A stretch of 64,000 bases of DNA, taken from the NCBI GenBank assembly GCA_022419385.1, contig JAJUBI010000005.1, forward strand, positions 930,001 through 994,000, read 5' to 3'. Both the position numbers and the translations under genes were made by a program. Under the pieces are notes generated by a model that ran no database searches, was not told where the DNA came from, and worked only from the letters and a program-made list of their open reading frames with translations. The DNA is from Paraconiothyrium sp. Pb-2020. Lineage: Eukaryota > Ascomycota > Dothideomycetes > Pleosporales > Didymosphaeriaceae. Below, in pieces: positions 32,929 to 42,899 of this stretch (the first letter of the stretch is position 1; each line of letters opens with the position of its first letter).

Positions 32929-33360
32929 TCACGCATTCCTCTTCGATCTCGACTTTTTAGTGGTGCTTGACAGGCTCTTACGCTTTTGTATTGATGATGT
33001 CCTTTTGGGGACAGGTTTTGTGGATTTGGCCTTGTCGCTATCATAAGCATCTCTCTCACGTGAAAATTCCGATGGCGACCTCTCCCTGGAAAAGTTCTTT
33101 GGGTACCGCTCATTTCGAACAATGTAGATCGGTATTTCGCTTTGTTTGAGCCAAAATTTATAATCATGCGTAAAGATAGCCCGGTCGAACAAGGAAAGTT
33201 TTCCCGGCTTGTATCGACATAGTTGCTCATCGTCCTCGCTCCGTTTGGAGAGGATGATGCCGAGTGATTGCTTGGAGTCTCCTTTAGTTTCAGCACAATT
33301 TAATGGCAGAAAATACGTTCCATCCACCCTCTTGGAAAGCAAGGGCATAATCTTGAGACC
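32929..33360 (-). pseudogene. Tail of the HET gene, cut off by an in-frame TGA
   Basis: Directly after the TGA of the HET-domain reading frame, the same frame stays open for 143 codons with no further stop until 32929. The first codons encode GLKIMPLLS. In HET proteins a TN(K/R)GL(R/K)I block usually joins the HET region to its beta-rich C-terminal part (family knowledge), so this is the natural continuation. The end is basic and Ser-rich (KRKSLSSTTKKSRSKR). No intron with usable phase removes the stop. The tail is therefore either lost from the protein or only made by readthrough. Confidence 0.6.
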
Positions 33361-34459
33361 TCAGTTTGTCATAGAGAATTCGGGATTGGGGCCCAGGAAT
33401 TTTCTGTGAACCAGCTCCCCAGCGTGCCCGAACTCTTCAGGCGAGCGGGCCAGAGCACCACGATACTCCTCCTCAGTGTCGGTAGATTTCCATGCGAAAA
33501 GGGACATGTCGGTTGTGCGGCTCATGATCGCTTCTTGGAGCCGAAGGAAAGCTTCCTGGGCACCTTCCCCGTACATGGGCGTAAGATTAACATTGAAAAG
33601 TCCAAAAAGACTGTAAGACATGTCTTCACCGCGTGTGGTGTTTCGATTGGCGGCCCATGACATTCTCTGTGCCACTGAGCAATTGTAAGGCTGAAGTTTC
33701 CCATTCAAAACCTCCTTTGGTATCTTGGTGACCTTGCAAATAGCATCTGCGACGGCATTTTCGGAGCGTTTACCGAAAGACTTCCACTTGCGGTTGTAAA
33801 AGACGACTTCCTTCGGGGCGATGAGTTCTTGAAGCGTCCATCCTCTCTTGAACCATGATGTCTTGGAGAAGTCATATGACTCCAAAGACTTCCTCTTGTT
33901 ATGCAGCTTCGAGGATTCCTCAAAATCATCCAGATAGGCCAAGCATTTCGTCGCTTTTTTATAGTATCGGTACATTGAGTTTAGTGCTTCAGTTAACTCG
34001 CTACTATTATCGCGATTGATACAACAACTGTCAATCCAGATATGGGTCGCGCCTTCGTCGCTGGCTACTTTGATAGCCTGAAGAAGCTTAACGAATGCAG
34101 CTGTGCGTAGACCAAGCTTCTCGATCTTATCTTCTCGTTCCTCCGGACCCTCGATTGCAGCTGCTTGTTTGATTTTATCCTTCGATTCGTTGAATTCTTT
34201 GAAAGTAACGTCGCCGTGTTGTGAAAGCCCTGTGTCGCAGTGTATGAGCGAGAAGTCGTGTGACTAAGAGAAGAGGCAGATGTAATAAAAGGAGACTGCG
34301 GATATTCCCTCCCCCTTTCAAACGGCCAAAAAGAGAACATGCGGACGACTTACATGTATGAGAAAAAATCACATAATAAGGCAGATCATGCATACGGAAG
34401 GTGAAGTCTTCGAGTTGCGGGCCCTCGTCGTTGCCCTTGTTGATGTTGACGAGTCTCAT
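33361..34459 (-). CDS. Heterokaryon-incompatibility (HET) domain protein, truncated
   Basis: Exon 1 is 34459-34354. A 124-nt intron (34353-34230, GTAAGT..ACACAG) precedes exon 2 at 34229-33361, giving 324 aa up to the TGA. The splice restores the hallmark FSHTW. The HET domain then shows DVTFKEF, WIDSCCINRDNSSELTEALN, SMYRYYKKATKCLAYLDD, WFKRGWTLQELIAPKEVVFY and RMSWAANRNTTRGEDMSYSL, in canonical order. HET proteins trigger cell death when non-self partners meet during hyphal fusion, and the domain is related to TIR-like folds. The N-terminal MRLVNI start is typical. The frame ends at a single TGA (33363-33361) inside a normally conserved block, so the C-terminal effector-control part is missing. 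The HET core itself looks complete and could still be active. Confidence 0.8.
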
Positions 34460-36868
34460 ATTCGGACTTACGGGCACTGAAAGAATGGGATCTCGTTACA
34501 GTTTCTGCACAAGGTCGTGCGCGTTGCGATGGATCGACTTGTTAGCAAAAAATTGACATTCAGCCCTTCTTTTATATCTCGACTGGTAATGGAAGCTGAA
34601 AGATTCATGATTGCGCATTGTGCAACTGAATGGCTGATGTCCTGGATCTGGACGTGATCTCCTTCAGAGCTGAACAGATTATAGTGTTCATAAGACGTGT
34701 GATGTCACGAAGAGGGCTGAGTGTGCTGTCGAGGGGCTGAGTTGCAGCGGTTGACCGGTCGGTTACCGGTGTGAGTACGCCTGCCGTTTCAACTGCGCTA
34801 AACGCGATTTTGAGGCGGTCCTGGTCAACTCGCTTCTTGACCCGGGGGGGACATAGTAAGAATATATATAAGATCATAGTAGTACTATTCAACATGCGGC
34901 AATCGGACGTTGAGATGCCGGATTTGTTCCACACAACGTGCCAACCGGACATGCAGAACACATGCGATAAAGAAGTGGATGCGACATCTCTCGACTCGGA
35001 GTGCTAGCAACACCGAATTAATCAGAGTAGATAACCAGAAGAAGTCTAACGAAAAGTTGGTGTAGATGAGCTGGCTTACGGGCATAGGTATGTAATCCTG
35101 GAGCATGTGACGTTACAAGCCACTCACATGCACGCGTTGCGATAAGTAGGGCTTAAGTGCTGTCAAGGTCGAAGTGTTGCAATATAGAATCAAGGTATTA
35201 ATCCTAGTGGACTATACATGGAGTCGATCATCTAAGATATGAAAGGAAGAATAATAACAGAGTGGCACCTTGGTTCTGTAAAACAAATCTTTTTTGAGTG
35301 GCTACCTAGACATGTGGTCAAGTTTTGGTCGACAACAGTCCGCCGCTTGAAGAATATCACCCTCAATTGCCTACACTCGCACTGAAAGAGAATACAACAT
35401 TCCATGTCATCAAACCCACCGATACAGAAATCCTTAATCTTATTGAAATGCCCGAACTCCAAGTTCAGATGTCCATCAAGCTTGTTCGTACCAGCAACGT
35501 ACCACCCGCAGTTGTTTGCGACGGTGACAGCTCCCACAATGGCTTCAATCTCGCGAGCTGTCCTGTCGCTGCAGTTGAAGTGGCACAGGAAGGCGGTTGC
35601 GCTTTGGCAGTAGAGGTAGACCCGTGCGGAGGGACCTTCTTGCCGCTCCCAGCGCTGTTTTGAAGGACCGAGTTGGCGAGACCGCAGTCGATGTGGTCCG
35701 AGAGTCTCACCCTGAGGGCGGCCATAAAAGATGCACTTCAGGGTGCTTTTCAGACTGCAAAGTAATCTTGGCATGTCAATTAAGAAGTGCAAGAAAATCT
35801 TTGGTAGGAAAGAAAGGGAGTGTCGCCTATATTGCCAGCAAGAAGGGTTGGAGCGCGCTGAGCTGCCTGCGGTTGGGGTGCTTGATCACATCAGGAGAGA
35901 AAACTATGGAAACATGGTCTATAAAAGTATGGCAGAAGGCGTTTCAATGATATTCTAGCAACATTTGGGGAATAGAAATAGAAATCATAATCAAGAACCA
36001 GTGTTTTGCAGCTTAGAAGCGATGAAAACCTGGAGTGACTGAAGCAAGGCTTGTCTTAACGAAGATGGGGATCAGCATGGGCTGAGAGCCGAGTGGCGCG
36101 CAAACAGCGGAGACTGCAAGTGTGAGCGACTGTACACTGTAACTTTATTGATTGGCATGGCATGCAGGGATCCAGCCGCTCAGTGTAGAGTCCTCGGCCG
36201 GCATCGTGACATTTAACCGAAAACAGTCATACCAAATGCATCGCTTAGAGCATTCCCTTTCGGAACAGCATGCCTCTCTGCCATAACCCATCACTGGTAT
36301 GCGATCATCGCCCCGTCCCTCACCCCTTTCACTGATTCGAGACACCGGCCGTTGATCGTTGTGGCCATCACCAGCAAAGTCTTAGATGGGTGTGGAACAT
36401 ACTTTCTTCAACATCGAGCACTGTTCGCGAGTGACGGGTCCACGGAGATGAAGCGCTACCCATCACAGCCTCTCTTCGAGTTTTCGGTGACGTTGAGAAT
36501 GGATCCGTGCCAATACGTCGCATGCTCACAGAACTATGTCACAAGCGCCATGAAGTTATTTTGAAAATGGGCCAAAACGTCAAAATGGTCGCAAAGTCCT
36601 TTTCAGAACCACATATTGCCACCAAACCCACATAAAGAACGTACCATACTTACGGTATAATGCCAAACGCACACAACAACGGCCGACGAACTGGCAGTAC
36701 AACCAAGAGGTACTGCCAGTCTAAAAACAAACGCAAGAGTGCTGAAGTTCACGCACATGTAGTGCCTACAAAGGTAGCGTGTATCAGTTGTAGAAGCCAA
36801 GCGCTACCACACTAAGTTTTCCCTAGAACACAACTACCCCAAGCAATTTCGCCGAACCCAGGTCTTCG
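34460..36868. other. Gene-poor stretch, 2.4 kb
   Basis: No supported gene. The largest ORF is 186 codons on the minus strand (35232-35792). It is unusually Cys-rich, but has no signal peptide, and a 112-codon ORF lies opposite. The base composition is AT-richer near 34.8-35.3 kb. A TATA-like ATATATATAAG is at about 34860. Nothing else was recognised. Confidence 0.4.
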
Positions 36869-37276
36869 ATGTATCTTACTGTCAAGCTCCGGTGGGACCC
36901 TTCCACGACTTGGGCCGACATCTTCGACTTAGAACGGATGGAGGACGATATGGAGGCGGCAGCTGCCGGGTACGGCGAGCGTGGCGATTGCGCTGTTTAC
37001 CTAACATATCAGAAGGCTGCCAGTACGCCCTTCGTATCCAAAAGGACATACGCCTCCGATTCCTTTGTGCCTCTGACTCTCCGACCTGAAGAGCAGGTGA
37101 AGATGGAGATCTACAAGAAGCTACAGAAGAAGCGGAAGACATGTCAGTTCTGGCCCACGAGAACTTGCCGCGCATATCTGGCTGGGGTCGAGTGTGATTA
37201 CAACCATCCTGAGGGAAACGGTAATGATGACGAAAAAGAGGCCAAGAAAGACAAGATGGAGATGGTGTGGCGGTAG
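36869..37276 (+). CDS. Small protein with CCCH-type zinc-finger-like motif
   Basis: Single exon, 135 aa, with the ATG at 36869. The C-terminal third holds CQFWPTRTCRAYLAGVECDYNH, that is Cys-x7-Cys-x8-Cys-x3-His with the FW, G and NH features of RNA-binding CCCH fingers. The middle spacing (8) is longer than the common 4-6, so zinc binding is likely but not certain. The N-terminal part is predicted as a mixed alpha/beta region (YLTVKLRWDPSTTWADIF) with an acidic helix (ERMEDDMEAAAAGYGERGD). The tail is Lys/Glu-rich. No localisation signal is obvious. The gene may be a small RNA-associated factor, but its function is unknown. Confidence 0.55.
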   Translation: MYLTVKLRWDPSTTWADIFDLERMEDDMEAAAAGYGERGDCAVYLTYQKAASTPFVSKRTYASDSFVPLTLRPEEQVKMEIYKKLQKKRKTCQFWPTRTCRAYLAGVECDYNHPEGNGNDDEKEAKKDKMEMVWR

Positions 37277-37863
37277 GTGCTACGGACGACCTGTCTGCGT
37301 TTGCTAGTACTTAGGTGCGTTGGCGCGGCGTGCCCTTGCTTTGACACCTGGTGTTTCCAATGTTGTATGCCTGAGATGTCTTCTGCCAGGTTGTGGATCT
37401 TGTGTAGCTCATTGCGAAGTATCCATCTCTTTCTTACATAACATGTACAAACGACCAAATGATGACGATGTTGCGGGATGAGCAGGCGAAAGCAGTGGAG
37501 GTGACGGTGAAGGAAGCTGCTGCACGTGGAAGCAGGGGACGGAGGACGGAAGTTCGCGTAGCTGCATCGACCCCACAAAAACGGACTTTGGTCCCTGAGC
37601 ACTGACACTCAGTTGAGAACACACGACCTCTCCCTCGCAGCATTTCATAACTTCAACATCAAAACGCAGCGTTGCAATTCCTCTGGCAGAACCAATTGCA
37701 TAGCTGCTGTCAGCTTTCGCCACCGTTCCTCCTCTGTTTGCTCGAGTAAGTGCGATTTCGCTCGCTGCCCCACTATGTCTTTCTGAGCTCTTGTGAACAC
37801 GGTAGCTAACAGCTCCCCGCGTAGCACGACCCCATCACATCACATCACCTGCCGCCCACCACC
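37277..37863. other. Upstream region of the Tudor-SN gene
   Basis: 587 bases with short ORFs on the minus strand only. A pyrimidine- and CAT-rich leader (CATCACATCACATCACC, near 37833) precedes the Tudor-SN ATG. Confidence 0.4.
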
Positions 37864-40760
37864 ATGTCGCTCCTTGAGGCGAAGGTCAAGAGCGTCCTCT
37901 CCGGAGACACGGTCATCTTACACAACATCAACAACCCGAAGCAAGAGCGTACCTTGAGCTTGGCCTATGTTACCGCCCCGCGACTGCGGCGGGAAGGAGA
38001 CGAGGTAGGCTGCGTTCCATTCTTCTATCCCCTGCGCACCACACATTGCACCTGACAAGCTATTGGAGAACACTGACTGCAGCTGGGCATTTACATTGGG
38101 TTCATGCATGAATCCGTGGGGCTAACGGAAAGTGGCGTTGGAGGATCAACGCTGCATTGGACTGCAGCGGAACTGGAGATGTAGCTAACAATCTTAGCAA
38201 TTCGCTTTCGAATCGCGCGACTTCCTTCGCCGTCAGCTTGTAGGCAAGGTCGTACAGTTTAAGATCCTGTACAAAATCCCTACGGGCGCTAACCGCGAGT
38301 ACGGCCTCATCTCCCTACCGAACCGAACAAATCTGCCGGATCTCGCTGTCGCCGAAGGCTGGCTAAAGCTGCGCGATGACGCTGGCCGCAAGGAGGATTC
38401 TGAGGAAGCCTCTGCACTCTTGGAGAAGCTTCAGGTCTATGAGGCGCGGGCAAAGGCAGAGTCGAAGGGCCTGTGGCAGGAGTCTGGCGCCAGGATCAGC
38501 TCTTCTTCCGAGCTTACCGATTCGAAGAAGTTTGTGGAGGACCACAAGGGCCAAGATCTCACCGGTGGGTACAAAGCACAGATCGAGACGAGCGCAACGT
38601 GGCTAATTTATAACAGCAATCGTGGAGAAGGTCCTCGCCGGTGACCGCCTCATCGTCCGCTTCCTCCTCTCACCGACCGAACATGTGCAGACCCTCGTCC
38701 TTGTTGCCGGTATTCGAGCGCCAGCCACCAAGCGAACAAACCCTTCGGACGGCAAGGAGCAACCAGCAGAGCCTTTTGGTGACGAGGCGCATCAATTCGT
38801 CGAGACGCGGTTGTTGCAGCGAAACGTTGCTGTCAACGTATTGGGAACCAGCCCCAACGGACAGATTGTGGCGACTATCAAACATCCCACTCAAGGCAGC
38901 ATTGCTCCGTTCTTGCTGAAGGCAGGTCTGGCCAAATGCACCGACCACCACACCACTTTACTCGGTGGGGAGATGGCTGCACTTAGACAAGCTGAGAAGA
39001 GCGCAAAGGACTCCAGGCAAGGTGTTTATCAAGGTCATGTTGCCCCGAAGGCGTCATCCGCTGGTCAGAACGAGGCCATCGTGAGTAGAGTCCAGAGTGC
39101 CGACACTCTGTTCTTAAGGAACAAAGCTGGCGCAGAGAAGCGCATCAACCTGAGCAGTGTCCGTCAGCCAAAGCCAACTGATTCCAAGCAGTCCCCTTGG
39201 GTCCCTGAGGCAAAGGAGTTCTTGCGGAAAAAGTTGATCGGAAAGCATGTTCAGTTTCACGTTGATGGCAAGCGCCCAGCCACTGAGGGCTATGATGAGC
39301 GCGAGATGGCCACAGTCACATATCAAGGCAAGAACGTTGGTCTGCTGCTCGTAGAGAACGGTCTGGCTTCCGTGATTCGTCACCGCCAAGACGATACCGA
39401 CCGTAGCCCTATCTACGACGACCTTCTGCTCGCCGAGTCAGCAGCACAAGAGGCGCAGAAGGGGCTGTGGTCGCCCAAGGCTCCCTCGGCGAAGCAATAC
39501 GTGGACTACTCAGAATCGCTCGAGAAGGCCAAGCGCCAGCTGACTCTCCTCTCACGACAACGCAAGGTCCCTGCCATTGTTGATTTTGTAAAGTCCGGAT
39601 CTCGTTTCACTGTTCTTGTGCCTCGTGAGAACGCCAAGCTCACCTTCGTACTCTCCGGCATCCGCGCACCACGCTCTGCACGAAACCCGACTGAGCAGGG
39701 CGAGCCGTTTGGTCAAGAGGCACACGAGTTCGCCAACAGGCGTTGTCAGCAGCGAGATGTTGAGATTGATGTGGAGGACTGCGACAAGGTGGGTGGCTTT
39801 ATTGGCGCACTTTACATCAATCGCGAGAATTTTGCAAAGACCCTAGTCGAAGAAGGTCTCGCAACAGTACACGCCTACTCGGCTGAGAAGTCTGGCAACG
39901 CGAACGAATTGTTCGCTGCCGAAAAACGTGCGAAGGATGCGCGGAAGGGACTGTGGCATGACTATGACCCTTCGCAGGATGAGGATGTAGAGCAGGCTGA
40001 TTCAGGTGCTGATGTCAACGGCCAAAACGGCGATGCAGCAGTGGAACGCCGGAAAGACTACCGCGATGTCCTCGTTACACACGTTTCTGATGAAGGTCGA
40101 TTGAAGCTGCAGCAAGTCGGCACGGGTAGCTCCGCCTTGACCGAGCTCATGAATGCTTTCCGTAGCTTCCATCTCAACCCCACGAACAACCAGGGCCTAC
40201 CGAATCCCCCGAAGGCCGGAGACTTCGTGGCTGCTAAGTTCACTGCGGACGATGAATGGTATCGAGCTCGTATCCGACGCAATGACAGGGAAGCAAAGAA
40301 GGCCGAAGTCGTCTATATTGACTACGGCAACTCGGAGACCATTCCGTGGTCGCGCCTTCGTCCGCTCTCGCAGCCGCAATTCTCTCCGCAAAAGTTGAAA
40401 GCCCAAGCTCAAGATGCACAGCTTTCGTTCGCCCAGTTACCCAGTAACCCTGAGTACCTCGCGGATGCTGTTCACTTCATTTCGCAAGAGACGGCCGACC
40501 GTCAACTCGTCGCTAACGTCGACCAAGTGGACAAGGACGGAACTCTCTGGGTGACCCTGTTCGACCCCAAGCAGAGCGACAAGCCCGACGAGAGCATCAA
40601 TGCGGAGGTGATCAGCGAGGGCCTCGCGATGGTGCCAAAGAAGCTAAAGGCGTGGGAGCGCAGTGCAACCGACATCTTGGGTGCCCTGAACAAGAGGCAG
40701 ACCACCGCCAAGGAGGAAAGGAGGGGTCAATGGGAGTATGGCGATCTTACCGAGGACTAG
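37864..40760 (+). CDS. SND1: Tudor-SN (staphylococcal nuclease domain protein 1, SND1)
   Basis: Exons 37864-38004, 38198-38564 and 38617-40760 flank introns of 193 nt (GTAGGC, branch GCTAACA, CTTAG) and 52 nt (GTGGGT, branch GCTAAT, AACAG), giving 883 aa. The start is the ATG in CCACCATGTC context. Four staphylococcal-nuclease-like repeats begin near residues 3, 172, 323 and 488. Each shows the pattern (V/I)..V..GD/S.(T/L/R)..L plus a later PFG.EA(H/K)(E/Q)F block. A Tudor domain at about 700-760 (FVAAKFTADDEWYRARI, then VYIDYGNSE) is inserted in a fifth, partial SN fold, as is usual. Tudor-SN binds small RNA and methyl-arginine partners and acts in transcription co-activation, RNA stability and stress granules. 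It is a single-copy housekeeping gene, and the cytosol/nucleus are the expected sites. Confidence 0.94.
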
Positions 40761-42899
40761 ACGCGCGCGCATGTCGTTATCAGTTGCTTGTGTGAGGCGC
40801 GGGTTCAGTGACAGGAGACATATGCATGTCGGGTGGCACGCGTCATTGCGCCCTGTTACGAAGAGACGGCCTATGAAGACGGACTGGTGAGGGAATTTGA
40901 TCTTGCGGCTTGGTAATCCTCTGCTTTTGCTTAGGACTCTCGTTGAAGGTGCATAGCGCAAACCGGAACCAAAAGCATAGTCGGCATGCACAATAGGATA
41001 AGAATAAGACAACCATTGAATGTGGATATGGAAATAGAGATCTGCGGCCAGGTGTGAAGCGAACTACTACCTCGAATCGAATCCCCGGTTCCGCCCGCGT
41101 GATGTCGGCTCCAGCTCTTCATGCAGCCCGTACGATGCTCTGCAGCACCCTACATACAACAGTGCAGATGGCTGTCTGGCTGCCTACGCTAACTAGATTG
41201 CCTTGCCTTAGCCGTGAGTCTGGAGGACCTCTCCTCGCCACTCATCGCACCCAGTCCGCCAGCCTACCCCTCACGCGCTGACATCGCGTCTGCATACGTT
41301 ACTTACGGTTTCGTTACGACGCTGCAGGGCGATAGCGCGATAGTGGGTGGCATGTGCCAAGGGAATCGACCGGTGAACAACGTGACTTGTGATATTGGGG
41401 TGAGCGAGCGATCGAATCGACGGAAGGGGATGGACGGATGGATGACGGTGACGGATTGGAAATCCGGTGCCGTGCGTGCGGTTGATGATGCACGACAGAC
41501 GGCCGGTCAGCGAAGACAGCGAGCCGGCCAGCTTAGCAGGGTTGGCCTCGCCACCTCACCTGTTTACTATGGATTGCTTGTGGACCGGACGAACAGCGAG
41601 ATGAAGTGAGATGAGGTGAACATGGAAGTGCTTGCCTCACTCTTTCGGTTGCCATAGCGTTCTTCAGGACTAGCGCTCACGTGATGTAGACGTGTCCATG
41701 GTGTGTTTCAGACTTGTCGAGGTTTGGTGGGCGAGCAGATACGCGGGAGGGGGTGTTTGCGATCTGAGCGGGAGGCACGCGGCACGGCGAGGCGAGGGGA
41801 CGCGGGCGGGGCCGCCCAGCGGTAGCCCGGCGGAAGGCCTGTGATGAGACGTGGAGGAAGATGCCTTCGTGGCGAAGATCGCGATGCAGAAAAGAGGGTC
41901 TTGTGGGGACTTGATGAGGTGGAGTTGTTCTAGAAGCGCTGGAAACGTGGAGGACGCGGGCGTGTTGCCGAAAGATGAGGGTGCGTGTCGAAGGAAGTGG
42001 ATGCTGGGCAGGAATGGCAATGCTATAGCTCCATGAGCAACGCGCGAGGGGAATAAATTGACATTGGAAAATGAAGTCACGATGAGTGAGTAAATCACTG
42101 ATGTGAAAGGGGTCATGATAATTCTCTCGTGTGCCAAGATCGCATATCCGTCCTATCTGCCAATTTTCGCCTGTACATAGAAGTCCATCCACCTTTTGTG
42201 CAGCCCTGTGGCTGGCCCTCATTACATCATAACTACCATCAGCTCTCATGCCTTGTTCTCATCAGCTACATGTCGATAAAATCCATCTGCTGCTTCATAA
42301 TGGTAGGAGAAAAGGGGTATTCAAATCCGCCAAGCTCGCGATGCAATGCCTCCCGCGAGGGAGCAGGTATCCGCGAAATGAAGAATAATGATGTTCGAGA
42401 AAGGAAGAAAACATCGCTGATGATAGATAGAGAAGGCGGAAACAAGGATATCGCTCGAATCGCTAGCTCGCTCGCTCAAAAGCTCCACGTAAAGGTAAAT
42501 CGAAGCGCACAAAGTATGGAAAGCGACAGTCGTAACCGATCGTACAGTCTCGTTCCATCGTGAGCCCAGGAAGCCCCACGCATGCAAAACAGGTGTGTTG
42601 CGCGTGAGCGTCCGTGTCTAGCAAACAATAACATGTGTGACCTGCACTGTCGCGAAAAGGGGGAATCGTGCGGGGAAACAACAAACTCTGTCTTATAACT
42701 TTCCAAGGCGCGGAAAGGAATGACGCCCAACTTTTAGACAAAAAAGCTTTTGGTTTCACTCCGGACCGCCCAATGTAGAGTCAAACGACAACAACAAGCG
42801 GGTATGCGAGGACTAGGAAATAGTGAAATGAAATAAACCGCAAGCTGAACATGGATGTGTCGAGATCTCGCCTGGGACGCAACTCGCTTGACCAGAATC
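40761..42899. other. Convergent gene-poor stretch, 2.1 kb
   Basis: 3' ends of Tudor-SN and the disordered protein face each other. The ORFs at 41054-41609, 41670-42249 (minus) and 42129-42563 overlap others on the opposite strand and lack protein-like features. No RNA gene or transposon was recognised. Confidence 0.4.

Noticed and set aside
33361..33363. Programmed stop-codon readthrough in the HET gene
   Set aside because: The codon is followed by GGT, not by the CTA context of known UGA readthrough. A nonsense mutation is simpler.
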